Source: Blakeslea trispora
Taxonomy: Eukaryota > Mucoromycota > Mucoromycetes > Mucorales > Choanephoraceae
Direction of reading: 5' to 3'
Assembly: GCA_025331445.1 (NCBI GenBank)
Contig: JAIWNE010000045.1
Span: 124,001-188,000 of the forward strand
DNA length: 64,000 bases
A program made the translations under genes and the position numbers. Shown here one piece after another: positions 45,282 through 56,285 of the stretch. Each line of letters opens with the position of its first letter. The stretch's first letter is position 1. Below the pieces are notes generated by a model that saw only the letters and a program-made list of their open reading frames with translations, had not been told where the DNA came from and searched no databases.

Positions 45282-47259
45282 TATTCACCAAAGATTCACG
45301 AGTGAGATCATCATCTTCAAATAGTAAGCTTTTCATCAGACCCTTCAATTCGAATATACGCCTTCTACTAGCATCTTGGCTACTATCCCTCAAAACATCT
45401 TCTTCTTCAATTATATCTACTTCTTCAACACTAGAATAGTCATCGGGGGATGGAGGTAAAGCAGCTTCTTCAGATACTTTTTTGGCCATGGCTGATTCTT
45501 CTAACGGGGATCTCATTGGTTCTTTGCCTTTGCTAGACTTGATATTTAGAGGCTTTGCAGATTGACTTCCAACAGATACAGCCAATTTTTTGCTGCCTTC
45601 AGCTCGTTCTTGGGAACCTATATCTTCAAGAGGTCGCTTTCGACTTGGACCAGGGGCATTTTCAGCAACAACATGTTTAGATGTAGTTTGTTTTTGTGTC
45701 TCTCGCTTCTTCTAAATAAAGTGAAGATAAAGGTTTATGAGTGCTACTGTTATAAGTCGAGATAAGAAAAAACTGTTACCTTCTGTATGATAAAATCTTC
45801 GTACGTCTTGATACGTTTTTTGCTCTCGGCAGCGCGTACGATCCAAATGTCACCTTTTTTTGCTTTCCGGTTATACTTCCTCAAGCGGTATTTCTCATTC
45901 CTAATGATCTTGCGATACACACTTGATGGTAATACAGAAATATCATGGTTTTGAACTTGTGGGGGCAACTGGCTCTCCTCGTTTTTCTTCTTTTGACGTT
46001 CTTTTGCACGGTCTGCGTAGGTACTGAGGTATTCTTGATGCTTTTTTTCTCTCAAAGGAGACAGATGGATTCTTAAGAGTGCTAACAATAGCTTGTCCAA
46101 CAGGATCTTGAACATTTTCTTCTCGGCCCACATGTTGGATAGATTGGTTTGGTAGGTAGTCAGGGCAGACACGTAGCATTCTCTGTTTAGAGAGTTTTTT
46201 TTCAAAGGTAGTTTGGGAGCTGTATTGTGGTTTTATGATGTTGATTAGACTCAAAATTAGAGGGTATTTAGATTTGCTAGCATCAGTCATGCCTCTTGCT
46301 CCATAGAATTCAGATAATAATAAACTCAGATGATTGCTGGTAAACAAACCGCGGATTTGTGCGTCAAGAGCATCATGGTTTTGAGGTAGTGGGCTAGCGG
46401 AATGCTGAACATGTTCTTGCATTTTGAAATTGTCAGAAAATATGTCTTGTGTTCTAAAGCCTTCTGCTGCTTGGAAGTTGATTTGGTTTGTGTCCAGCAC
46501 AAAATTATGATTGCGAAATGAAAGCATGGTTAGAAATACAAGGAGTTGGAAATCAGCTACAAAATCAGATGCAGAAGGGACAAGCATGTTCATCTTGGTA
46601 TCAAATATGGTCTTGATTGGTTCATTCAAGTTTTTACGCAAAATTGAGTTGAATGACACAGTACAGACAGCATAGTTTTCATCTTCAGTTTCTTCAGTTT
46701 CCAGTTCTTCAGGCACATCTTCAGATAGCATAGGTATATCTTCAGATGGAGAAGCAGCCATGCTCATGGGACTAGCTGCTGAAGGCGAAGCAGCACTCAT
46801 TGGGCTTTGCATTGTCAGAGCAGAAAGGAAATCACTAGGAGTGCCTGCTCTAGCAGACTCTTGAAATTCTTGATAGATTTGATCAAAATTGTTTGATAGG
46901 TACTGATTCCAAGCGATATGACCCCTGGGCATATTATTATCATCTCTGAATCTTGCTGATGCTTCACCTTTTTCTAGATTGGCCATCTCCTCTACTTTGG
47001 CATAGAACCCTTTTGGAGCCGTCCTTTTAGCTTTTAGTACTTCTTTACCATTAGCAGGGTTAGGCGATTTTTGCATCTATTCAATAATATAAGTTTTTGC
47101 AGCCATTTCAAATGCGCCGATGAATTCTTGTGCAGGTTGATCTCTCCATCTTCTTCGAGTAGCTTGGGTGACAACAGAAGCAGAAGCAGATGCTAGGATT
47201 GGTCCTCTGACATCTTCATCTGTATAAACAGAGTATTGTCTGGCCTTTTCGCGTACCAT

Positions 47260-48820
47260 TAAAGTGATGATACTGGCGCCTGATTTACGACTTGTGTGAG
47301 TTCATTACGTTTACCTTTACAATCTTCTTTAAGCTAACTTACTTTAAATTGATTACCTGTATTATTTGCAGCACAACAATGAAATTAACAGAAAAAAAAG
47401 GAATTAAAGAAGAGTGATATAAGAATGGTCCAATCCTTCTTCTAATTTATCTCTCTATTTATATATTTCTAAAGCCAATGCAGTTTTCATTGTCTTCTAT
47501 TATCAAGTAATATTCCTGTTTTTGGTGTTATGTTACACTTGAAGTGGGAAGCACACATCTTCTCAAAACAAAGAAAGTAGTACTCAATAAAGAAACAGAG
47601 TTTAATGATAACTAAAATAGATAACCATATTCAAAAAAAGATAAAATACACATCTATTTGATCAGACTCATCATGCTAACCCTTAAAGACAGCTTTAATC
47701 GCTCGAAACGGCTGACAATAGGAAAGAACAATGAGCCGTTATTTGAGATAGAGGCTGATTGAATAATACAGTTATCTACAGTAATACAATTTTAGTACAC
47801 AAAGCGATAAGAGAAAGATAGGCAGGAAAAAAGCAGCAGGAGAAGAACTGCTCTTTGCTATGTCTGTGTTACAGCAATCAATGCAGTTTATTGATTCCTT
47901 CTAAAGATAGCCAACACATATGAAAAGACCTATTTGATAAGGATATAATATGTTTTTGCTTTAACAATATTAGACTACTTGCTTGATATCGAGTTGTACA
48001 TTTTAGATCGTTTTGTACGTGGAGTGAACGCTATTCACCAAAAAAATCATCAAATTTATTACTAAGGAAACAATAGCATGAAATCTTTTAAGGTAGACAG
48101 TTTTCTTTCTTTAGAGAAGCTAAGCTTTTGAAAGAACAAATACAGTCAAATGTTTGATTTATATAGACAAACGACAACAACCAAGTTTGATCTGGGTACT
48201 GCTTGTGGTCGCCCTTCTCAAACAGAAACAAACTCCCTTTAATTTATAGCAGGAGGTAAGTTATTTCATATGCCTCAAATGTACAGTGCTGATGACTTTT
48301 ACCCAAAAAAATCACATTACAAGCTTGATTCCATAAATGGGACACTTTTTTATTCGAGCATATCTTTCATTGACTCCTCTAATAATGTTCCTTAAACGAA
48401 ATCCAGCTCTTGCAAGGATTGCAGGGCGTTACTGGCTTCGTTTCTGAGATAAGGCTTACTTCATTAGCTTGATTGTCTTACTCACTTTCGTTTCTTATTT
48501 GTAGTCGAACAAGCTCTCAATCACTGTAATTTTCTTGATGAATCTCTTTGGTAGAACAGAGAGAAACTTTTGTAGTTTTTAGTAATGTTCTGTTTGAGCC
48601 CACTCATCAAAAAGCATTGTATGCAAAAGCTTAAATGAGCGACGGTAATAACAACTTTTATTGGCTAACAGTGTCCAATCGTATTGCTTATTACCGGCGG
48701 AGTAGTCCCCCAGACACAGCAGCCCCGCCTTTAAATTGTATTTGCGGAGTTCAAGTTGTGATAATATTTTATGCAGCAGAGATCTGATAATTATTTTTCT
48801 TTTAAAAAATTCCTTTTACC
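47260..48820. other. intergenic region upstream of the Fanzor gene and the LRR gene
   Basis: About 1.56 kb between divergent genes. I looked for an inverted repeat matching the far side of the Fanzor locus and found none convincing. The last 150 bp contain a GC-rich patch (near 48690-48735), unlike its surroundings. Confidence 0.45.
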
Positions 48821-50440
48821 ATGTCTTATCTAAACGGCGGGAAGAGCTTGGAAGGAGTGAGCATAGTCCAAGACTTTGAAAAATGTGCGGTAGAAAGATT
48901 TGATAGCTCAGCTCCAACAAGTACGCTATTTGGTACATCTATTGGATTGATAGATGAAGATGCGCTTATGTTTCGGAAGCTACAACTCTCATCTGAAGAG
49001 TTTCTTCAAAAGCTTGATGGAGTACTTGAGAAGCATCGTCCTTGGGTCTTGAATGCTTCTCGCAATCATATAGATCTGCTTCCTGTAGAACTCTATAAAT
49101 TCAAAAATATGACAAGTCTTATTCTTTCAAACAATCGCATTAGGCATATCCCCTCTGACTTGTACCGTAGCCTAAGGCAGTTAAAGCAAATAGATTTATC
49201 TGGAAATTCTATAGAAACTATTCCAGAAGAAATGCCGTTTTATTTGAGCAACTTGGCTACCTTCAAAATCGATAACAACCTCATTCAGCAATTACCAGAC
49301 TCCATAGGCAAATGGCAAAATATTCGCGATTTTCAACTTGGCTCAGAAGGTGGAGGCAACCTAATTCAACGCCTACCTATTACACTATCTTCCATGAAAA
49401 GCTTGGTTAGTTTTGATTTGTCATTTAATCGATTAGAAGACATATTACCTGGTACATTCGATGGTCTATCTCAGCTACAGCATTTGAACCTTTCTCATAA
49501 TCGACTTACAGACATCCCTCAATCAAACATGTTCACTGATTGCGAGGCTCTGATAACACTTGATCTTTCAAAGAATCAACTCTCTTATCTAAATGATTCT
49601 GTGATATCAGACTGTCTTTACTTGATAAACCAACATCAACTTCGGACACTAGATTTAAGTAATAACAGAATTCATCTTCTTCCGACAGAAATACTAAGTC
49701 AAGAACTTGGAGCGCACGTTGCAATTAGTGGAAATCCAATTGTACAGGCACACTCTTTTCTAGATTGGTCTGATACCATTAGGCACTTGGGAGCTAACAA
49801 TGTTTCTCAAGTACATACTGGAAACACAGTTCAACTTCTCAGACCAGAACTCGAGTATTCCAATACATTGGACATGTTTGGATTTGCAACGAATTTACAA
49901 GGAGACCAAACAGACGAACAGAGTCAACATCCTGCACACCATGGCGATATTCAGGACATAAGACGCAATTCAGATAATGATCTACCAATAGCTATGGACG
50001 AACCAAGTAAAGCACCATCCATCCTGCTTCTTTCTCTTCATGAAATAGCTCTAAGAGCCTTACTGGAATCTGATGACTATGCAGACTATTTTCTATCTAT
50101 TCCAAAACACACACAGGACGAAATTCACTACAAAAAGCAAACATGTTTTCACTGTCAGAAGCCTTTCTTTAATGAATGGGTTAACTCTGTTGTTTCAAGA
50201 AGATGCTTTTCTGCTTCTTTTGCAGCACAGCTGGTTAAATTTTGTAAAAGTTCTTGTTGGCATGATTATCATACTTCGCTATCTCAGCGAGTGGTTTCAT
50301 TGGAGCAAAAGTCAAGCCAGATCCATGCAAGAGCTCTTGAAACTGTACTGGAGCCACATTCACTCGAATGGATTGAGGCTGCTGTTACAGCAGCTTCACT
50401 TCAAGAAGAACGATTGAATGTTTTAGTGAATCAAGTTTAA
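48821..50440 (+). CDS. leucine-rich repeat protein
   Basis: Single-exon gene of 539 residues. About nine LRRs occupy residues 75-300, with repeats such as MTSLILSNNRIRHIPSDLY, LKQIDLSGNSIETIPEEM, LQHLNLSHNRLTDIPQ and LRTLDLSNNRIHLLPTEI, the typical LxxLxLxxNxIxxIP pattern. The C-terminal domain has a cysteine motif (TCFHCQKPFFNEWV...CKSSCWHD) that could bind zinc, then a Gln/Glu-rich helix. No signal peptide or kinase domain is present, so it is probably an intracellular interaction scaffold. No specific orthologue is recognised. Confidence 0.82.
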   Translation: MSYLNGGKSLEGVSIVQDFEKCAVERFDSSAPTSTLFGTSIGLIDEDALMFRKLQLSSEEFLQKLDGVLEKHRPWVLNASRNHIDLLPVELYKFKNMTSLILSNNRIRHIPSDLYRSLRQLKQIDLSGNSIETIPEEMPFYLSNLATFKIDNNLIQQLPDSIGKWQNIRDFQLGSEGGGNLIQRLPITLSSMKSLVSFDLSFNRLEDILPGTFDGLSQLQHLNLSHNRLTDIPQSNMFTDCEALITLDLSKNQLSYLNDSVISDCLYLINQHQLRTLDLSNNRIHLLPTEILSQELGAHVAISGNPIVQAHSFLDWSDTIRHLGANNVSQVHTGNTVQLLRPELEYSNTLDMFGFATNLQGDQTDEQSQHPAHHGDIQDIRRNSDNDLPIAMDEPSKAPSILLLSLHEIALRALLESDDYADYFLSIPKHTQDEIHYKKQTCFHCQKPFFNEWVNSVVSRRCFSASFAAQLVKFCKSSCWHDYHTSLSQRVVSLEQKSSQIHARALETVLEPHSLEWIEAAVTAASLQEERLNVLVNQV

Positions 50441-50758
50441 TTGCAAATACATTTAATGCAGCAGTGGCACCATCTTTCTATTGATAATCCTATAGGAAGG
50501 AACATTCACAAAAAATCAACTTTGTTCTGTTTTTTTCAAACGATTTTAGCAGCTTTTTATTTTAGCAAAAAAAAAAAAAATTGCAAAACAACAGTGATTT
50601 CATTTGAGTTATATTGAGTTTGCCTTTAGGAAGAGAATATGTTTCTTATTCAAGTCTACTTGTTTTGGAGAAAGAAAGCAATAAAGGCTGCTTTCGTATG
50701 TCAGGAAGATGTCCGTCTTGTCGTACCTCGTCTAACCAAAACAATGGTTAGCTATGCT
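50441..50758. other. short convergent intergenic region
   Basis: About 320 bp between the LRR and YAE1 stops, with an A14 run. Nothing else is seen. Confidence 0.5.
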
Positions 50759-51358
50759 TTAGCATTGGTGCTTGTTGGCGACAGCATTTAGAGTCGAGTT
50801 AACTTTGTCTTCTAGTTGTTTAACAAATGCTTCAGGAGCAATGTAGCCATCAGGCTTTTTTGCTTGGTCTCCACGAAAGTAATCAACATTATAAACATGG
50901 TTAACTTCTATTTTGTCGATCTCGTCAAACAAACTATCCAGCTCCTTTGCTGCCTCTTCCTTCTTTAAAATCTGTCTATAAAAAGTAATTTGACAACTGA
51001 ATTGTCGTTTGTTCTGTCAACACAATAAAAATTTAGCTGTATGGCTGATTTATTTACCTCACTACTCCACGAAGTCTACCAATTGCTCTTCCAATTGCAA
51101 AACCCTCAATATAGCCTACATCAAAGCCTTTCTGCATGTTCACTTCCTTCCCCTCTACAATGCCTTCTTTATAGCCAGTCTTTATATTGTGAAAAGTTAG
51201 AACCTTATGTTAAAATGATTGCCCGCATTTACGTTGCCATGATCTTCTTGTAACTTTTCCCACTCTCTTTCTGCAAGATTTCTTTCGTAAGAAACATGGT
51301 CGTCGTTATCGCTATCGGCCCAAACATCGTCCTGAGAATCAACTTCAGAATTTGACAT
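50759..51358 (-). CDS. YAE1: Yae1, adaptor for cytosolic Fe-S insertion into Rli1
   Basis: Partner of Lto1 in the complex that recruits the CIA machinery to the ABC protein Rli1. Three exons join in frame: 51358-51233, 51179-51058 and 50975-50759, giving 154 residues. The deca-GX3-type repeat is clear (GYKEGIVEGKEVNMQKGFDV then GYIEGFAIGRAIGRLRG). The acidic N-terminus (SQDDVWADSDNDD) fits Yae1. A conserved-looking helical C-terminus follows. The repeat is reached only through the two introns, with normal donors and acceptors. Confidence 0.85.
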
Positions 51359-51573
51359 TTTTTGTGTTTCGAAAAAAAAATAGTTGAAAGGAGAAAAAAA
51401 AAGATATTTGGAAAAATGTTAGTTGAAAGGCTTCTACTCTGTGACTTTTTATTTGTAATCAATTGAGCTTAATAAGACAAAAGAATATTCAAGAAACAAA
51501 CAAGAAACCTTAAGACTATTGGAAGTATCATTCATTTCTTGCTTTAGTTCAGATCATAAAACACGAACCTATA

Positions 51574-53223
51574 CTATCGCACGACTATCATTAAATGAGT
51601 AAGTGCTGTCTGAAGCTCTTCCATATCCTCAGGAGCTGACTTGTCCAGTCCTAATAGGCGATAAGTAATCATTGTTTGCTTGATGTGCGTCATTGCTTCT
51701 TGCTTGAGTTGCCTATGACCCGTAATGCAAGCATTCAAGAGGAGTGTTGAGAGCTTCATCATTTCCTCTGCTGCCTCAATACTTATTTTTCCATGCACAT
51801 GTTGAACAATATCAAGCGACTTTCTAGAGTAGACAGAAGCTGTTTTCATATCACCTTGCATACAATACAGCTGTGCCAATCTATCCATGGTTTCACCTAT
51901 CACAATTGTGTGAGGATGATACAGGGCAGATTGTAATTCAAGCACCTTCAAAAAGTTGTACTGCTGCATATACATTTCAATTTCTGATTCTGTCTAGTAT
52001 AGGAAATTTGTCAATTAGACCTCTAACAAAAAAAAGTACTCATTTAAGCTTACTTTAATAAAATAAGGCCAGTGAGCCTCTTGTTGACACTCAGGGCATT
52101 TGAATTGTTGACGGTACATTTTCCCTGTTTTGCAGAATTGACATTTGTAGATTGCATCTGGATTATGTTGGCTATCAAACAGTTTTTCTTTTGTTAGAGC
52201 TCTATAGACCAGTATCCTCCTTTTCTTACTTTTTGTCCTCGCAGGAAGAGCATCGGCAGTCAAAGAAATAGTCTTGCTTCAATTTCTTTTGACGCTCATC
52301 TTGGCTATGTACACTGGCTAAAGGTCCATAGCTAATAGTGATTTCTTGCTTCGGATCAATCTGCTTTTTGGAGCACCTGACTTGCATTTGGCAGAGATTG
52401 ATGTCGCCATTACCAAACGAGACAATAGAATTAGGGTCGCAGTCATGGTTTAGCTTACTCGCCATCAGGTAGACAGCACGTCCAAGAATGATATGCTCTC
52501 TCTCCACAACCAGATCAGCACCAACTTGTTTATTTCTAGCTTGCTTGACTGCAAAAGTATTACACCGAATCTGACAAAAGATGGTCACAAGGGTATCCAC
52601 AATTGAAGAAGAAAGATGGAAGATGTTGCTCAGCATATTGAACTTTTCACGATAGTCAGCAAGTGTATTTTTACCATGGAGTTCTTGATTCGAAATCAAG
52701 CCAGGTAATGCTAAGTACAAGATGGTTAGCTCTTGGTCTTATCATATGAAAGATCAATTTTTCTTTTTCCTTCCCAAATAGACTTACTCTTAGTTTGGCC
52801 AGCAATAAATCCTTGAAATGCAAACAATACATCGCAATCCTGATTCTGCAGTTCTGGAAAATCACAAAGCCAGTAATGGATACTAAACCAGCTTCTTTCT
52901 TCACACACTTTTGAGCAGTAATGGACAAGCCATTTACAGTCTGTATTGCGACAGTTAATTACAGATGAATTGAGGCTACCAAAGCAGTAATAACAATGAT
53001 CTTTCCAGTGATCCTTGTTCAGCTGACGTATAAAAGGCTCTTCTGTCATCAACAGTTCGCCCTGTTGTATCTTTTCAGTTGCCACGTAGTGTTGTCCCCG
53101 TTCAGCCGTGTGTTGGTCCTTGATCTTGTTTTGGCTACCTTTGTGTTGTGGGCACTTTTCTGTCAATGACCTAATGTGAGCTGGTGTTAACCTCTCATGA
53201 AGTTGATCTATTCCGGTTGACAT
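51574..53223 (-). CDS. SET and MYND domain (SMYD-like) lysine methyltransferase
   Basis: Four exons join in frame: 53223-52788, 52710-52230, 52201-52054 and 51993-51574, giving 494 residues. The split SET domain begins near residue 40 (GQHYVATEKIQQGELLMTEEP). It is interrupted by a MYND zinc finger (CYYCFGSL...CKWLVHYCSKVCEERSWFSIHYWLC) and continues with MASKLNHDCDPNSIVSF and ITISYGPLA. A post-SET cysteine cluster (CRCSSC) and a second Cys pair set (CQFCKTG...CPEC) follow, then TPR-like helices at the C-terminus. This order is that of SMYD proteins, which use S-adenosylmethionine to methylate lysines. The substrate cannot be inferred. Confidence 0.9.
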
Positions 53224-54478
53224 AAGAAGTTATAAAAAGAAAGAGAAAAAAGCCTCTTTTGAGAATAAAAACTGAGAGTCGTTTTAAGGTTTGAGCTGGA
53301 TCTCCGTTTCGTACAGCGTTGCTTGATATCAAAAGACCAAGTAGCAGTTTATGCCATAAAGAGATTTCGCAGTCAATTAAAGCTAAACACTAATATGTGC
53401 GACTTATGCATAGAGAGAACTACTCCGCGCATTAAAGCTTTTTTTTTGGCCATAGGTTGATTTGATACTATGAGCAGCCAAAAGGGAAATACCTGGCGCC
53501 TGATACTAGATCTATACACTTGATGCCTAAAATACATTTTGCTTTTTTGTCTTGGAATAATTTTGCTTTCAGTCTATAAACAATTTTCAAATGCTTAAAA
53601 GAGATAGTCGAAGTTTGAGGTGAAGAACACTTTGACTGGAATGATGTCAACTATATCAAGCAAGTTTGTTTTCTAAAGCCGACTTTAAAGATTCACGATG
53701 CTGAAAGGAGAAGGAGTCGATCAAAACATTTTGGCTGGCACCGACTCTTGAATAGCATAGGACTTTTGCTTTACTGCCACAAAAGCAAGAATGTCAAGAA
53801 GGAACATGCATCTGAGAAAGCAGAAGCAAACAAAGGAAACAGTGTGTACAGCATGTTAGGCGTAGAAAGTTCATTCACTTTTTGATCTATTATGGTGGAG
53901 GCCGCCTTTTTTGATCTAATTTCACAAGCGCTCTCTTGTTACTTTAGGAGCCATAAATTATGATATTTTCTCAAATATTCTGGAATAAGCCAATCATGCG
54001 TTTGAACTTTTGACATTAGAATTGTCTATTTAAGCTCCAGAACATACATACAACAAATATGATAATTTACTGGTTTCTAGCCTGTTTTTTTAGTGTTCTT
54101 ACTATGTTTGAAGATTCACCTATAAGAATTACAACGCTGAATGAATTTCTATATTTTGTAACTCATTTTATACGCAGAATAAAGGCTTGACATTGATTGT
54201 AAAGATTCAATATTCAAAAATCATCCATGATTGCTACATTAAACACTGTGAGCAAATATTATCAGAAATGTAATATTCGATACTGATATTCTACTATTTT
54301 GTGGTGCTTCTTGATATTGTCTAAATAGAGTTATTTATATGCATATGTGTTACAAGAATGTAAGCTTTGAACAAAACATTCTTTAAAAGAGCCCTCTGCT
54401 CTGTTATTCTGATACTTTTGCTCTTTATTTCTAGCTTACAATCAAATTGGAGTTCAAGTGATTACTACTTAAAGCTTG
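53224..54478. other. intergenic region
   Basis: About 1.25 kb, AT-rich, with no supportable gene and no repeat matched elsewhere in the window. Confidence 0.45.
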
Positions 54479-55438
54479 ATGAGAAACCTGTTTTTGCCTT
54501 TTGTGTTGTTAACGTCTGTTCTTTGTAAAATCACTCACGATGATGACGGTAATGAGAAAGTTTTATTCATCAACTACACCATTAAGAAAGATAACAACCA
54601 ATCAACTCAAATAGAAATAGCACAGCGCATAGTTGAGCATATACAGACAGTGACAAGATGGGAACCATACCCTATCACTTTTACCACTACAAAATCCGCA
54701 CATCATCCCAGAGAAACCGCAAGAAAGGGCTTATCATTCATTGAAATGGAAGATGATGATTCCCAATTAGAGCTTGATGATGATATGGAAGACTACGACG
54801 ATGATACAAATTATGAGGATATAGAAGATGAAGATGATGAAGATTATGTAAACGATTATGAAAGCTTGGAAGATATAGACGATGACGATGAAGATGATGA
54901 GGATGAAATGGATGAATGGGATGATGATGACGATGAAACAACAACACGAAAAACGCTAAAATCTACAGAAGACCTTTTAACAGTGACTCGAACAAAAATG
55001 CATGTAGTTACTGCGCTAGCTATGCTCGACTTGGTTGATGATACTGAATCAGTTACAAACAAAGAGCAGTGTTCCATGACTGTAACTGAAACAATCACCA
55101 AAGAAGCTCAATCAAACAACCACCAATTCGCTACAATGACTGTGACAGAAACAGAGACGGAGACAGAGACAGAGAAGTTCACCACTACAAAAACAGTTAC
55201 AAAAGGACTTTTTCTTGGAAACTTTTCCTTTAACGAAGAATATACTACCGAAGAAACCACTTCTGTGGAGCCTAATTCTGAGGATCATAAAGTAGAAGAG
55301 ATAGTCACAGCAATGCTGAAAGCAACAAAGTCAAATTGCTTAGCAAATGGTCAACCCTGTACGTTTGAGGATCCGGCTAGCTGCTGTAGTGGTGTATGCA
55401 TCAATCAATATGGAACAGGAAAATGTGGCAGCATCTGA
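54479..55438 (+). CDS. secreted acidic protein with a C-terminal cystine-knot-like module
   Basis: Single exon, 319 residues from the ATG at 54479. A signal peptide (MRNLFLPFVLLTSVLC) is followed by an extremely acidic Asp/Glu stretch (residues about 95-155) and a Thr/Glu repeat region (TVTETETETETEKFTTT). The last about 33 residues have six cysteines in the order C-x6-C-x6-CC-x3-C-x8-C (NCLANGQPC...ASCCSGVC...GKC), the spacing of inhibitor-cystine-knot (knottin-like) folds. In fungi such modules occur in secreted proteins of unknown role. No function is claimed. The acidic tract could bind cations or serve as a spacer or propeptide. Confidence 0.75.
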   Translation: MRNLFLPFVLLTSVLCKITHDDDGNEKVLFINYTIKKDNNQSTQIEIAQRIVEHIQTVTRWEPYPITFTTTKSAHHPRETARKGLSFIEMEDDDSQLELDDDMEDYDDDTNYEDIEDEDDEDYVNDYESLEDIDDDDEDDEDEMDEWDDDDDETTTRKTLKSTEDLLTVTRTKMHVVTALAMLDLVDDTESVTNKEQCSMTVTETITKEAQSNNHQFATMTVTETETETETEKFTTTKTVTKGLFLGNFSFNEEYTTEETTSVEPNSEDHKVEEIVTAMLKATKSNCLANGQPCTFEDPASCCSGVCINQYGTGKCGSI

Positions 55439-56285
55439 TCACTCTTGCAATATTACAATTACCGCAACTATGTAATGCCTTCAAAATTCTACAAATAAAT
55501 AGTGTTTATTTTTTGCACCTCCATTATGTCAATCAAAGCTTTTTTAATAATGTCTAGTACTCGTCAGATTCAATAATCATTTTTCCTTCATTAGCATCAA
55601 ATGGGACCTTTGACTAGAAGAGATAAAAGATTTCCTACAATTGCCCTTTGCATAAATATTACTAGAATACATTGCGCTTACTGATGATGAATATAAGAGC
55701 AATTTGATGTTTGCAAACTGAAACCTAAAAAAGTCTCAATTAGTTGGATCATGCATACTTATACAGGAAATGCTTAAGGCCTTCATTATTCGATTTCAAC
55801 CTTAATTTATAGCATACGATCTGCACATATTGAATGATTGGCCAGGGCCACAATGATTTATTATACCTTAGTCTTGCTCGATCTTATCTGTTAATTTTGA
55901 CCAAAATTGTAATCAATCAAAACTCAACATTACCAGTTGACTTTGACTGACGGAAAGAAAAGAAAAAAAGAAACGTAGTTTTTCAATGGTTCAGCAAATA
56001 CAAATGTGATATAGCTATACATGACAGAAATGGTTAAAAGCTTTTTTCTAGTAAACCTAATAGCTTTTATATATTTGTATTTTCTTTGTTACAAATGCTG
56101 CTGCCTTTTTGCACGAAAATAGCCTTAGGCTCTATTGTTTGAAGAGCTCAAAGAAGTACTGATAAACAACTGAGATCAGAAAGAATGGCAAACTGTGTGT
56201 AAATTGAGTCTTGCTATAATGAACTTGAGATCTTTGTATTTATTGAAATGAAAACAAAAGACACCAGTTGTTAATGCTTCATGCT
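55439..56285. other. intergenic region
   Basis: About 850 bp between convergent genes, AT-rich. Nothing recognised. Confidence 0.45.

Larger units (their letters stand above)
41745..47259 (-). pseudogene. Fanzor (eukaryotic TnpB-like RNA-guided nuclease), interrupted
   Basis: The gene runs from 47259 to 41745 and would encode about 1,360 residues. The open 668-codon C-terminal part (43751-41745) has RuvC-I Asp347 in FSGTDNGIVKMSE and the block GDRGMGVGSRIKRHLRYGG. It has Glu558 in TNENYTSQTC (the shifted Fanzor-type RuvC-II Glu), a zinc ribbon C565xxC568...C596xxxxC601 and RuvC-III Asp614 in GRDKLSALAIA. A coiled coil lies at residues 115-160. The N-terminal half (47259-45284) is helical and low-complexity, with one intron (45779-45714). 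Three breaks are seen: a TAG at 47079-47077, a frame change at an A8 run near 46200 and a Tc1 insertion at 45281-43927. If translation starts at 47076 the TAG is not a lesion. Confidence 0.85.

Noticed and set aside
45943..46190. C-terminal end of the 45943-47076 frame as a genuine protein end
   Set aside because: After the A8 run the neighbouring frame, not this one, matches the Fanzor relic, so this tail is a frameshift product.
47077..47259. An intron that would remove the TAG at 47079-47077 in the Fanzor gene
   Set aside because: No usable GT donor exists at a fitting phase in the preceding 180 bases.
47268..53510. Shared TGGCGCCTGAT word near 47275 and 53493 as ends of one large element
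   Set aside because: Similarity does not extend beyond about 11 bases and the word is built on a simple palindrome; no target duplication supports it.
54738..54947. His-rich frame antisense to the acidic repeats
   Set aside because: A by-product of the GAT/GAA repeats on the coding strand.
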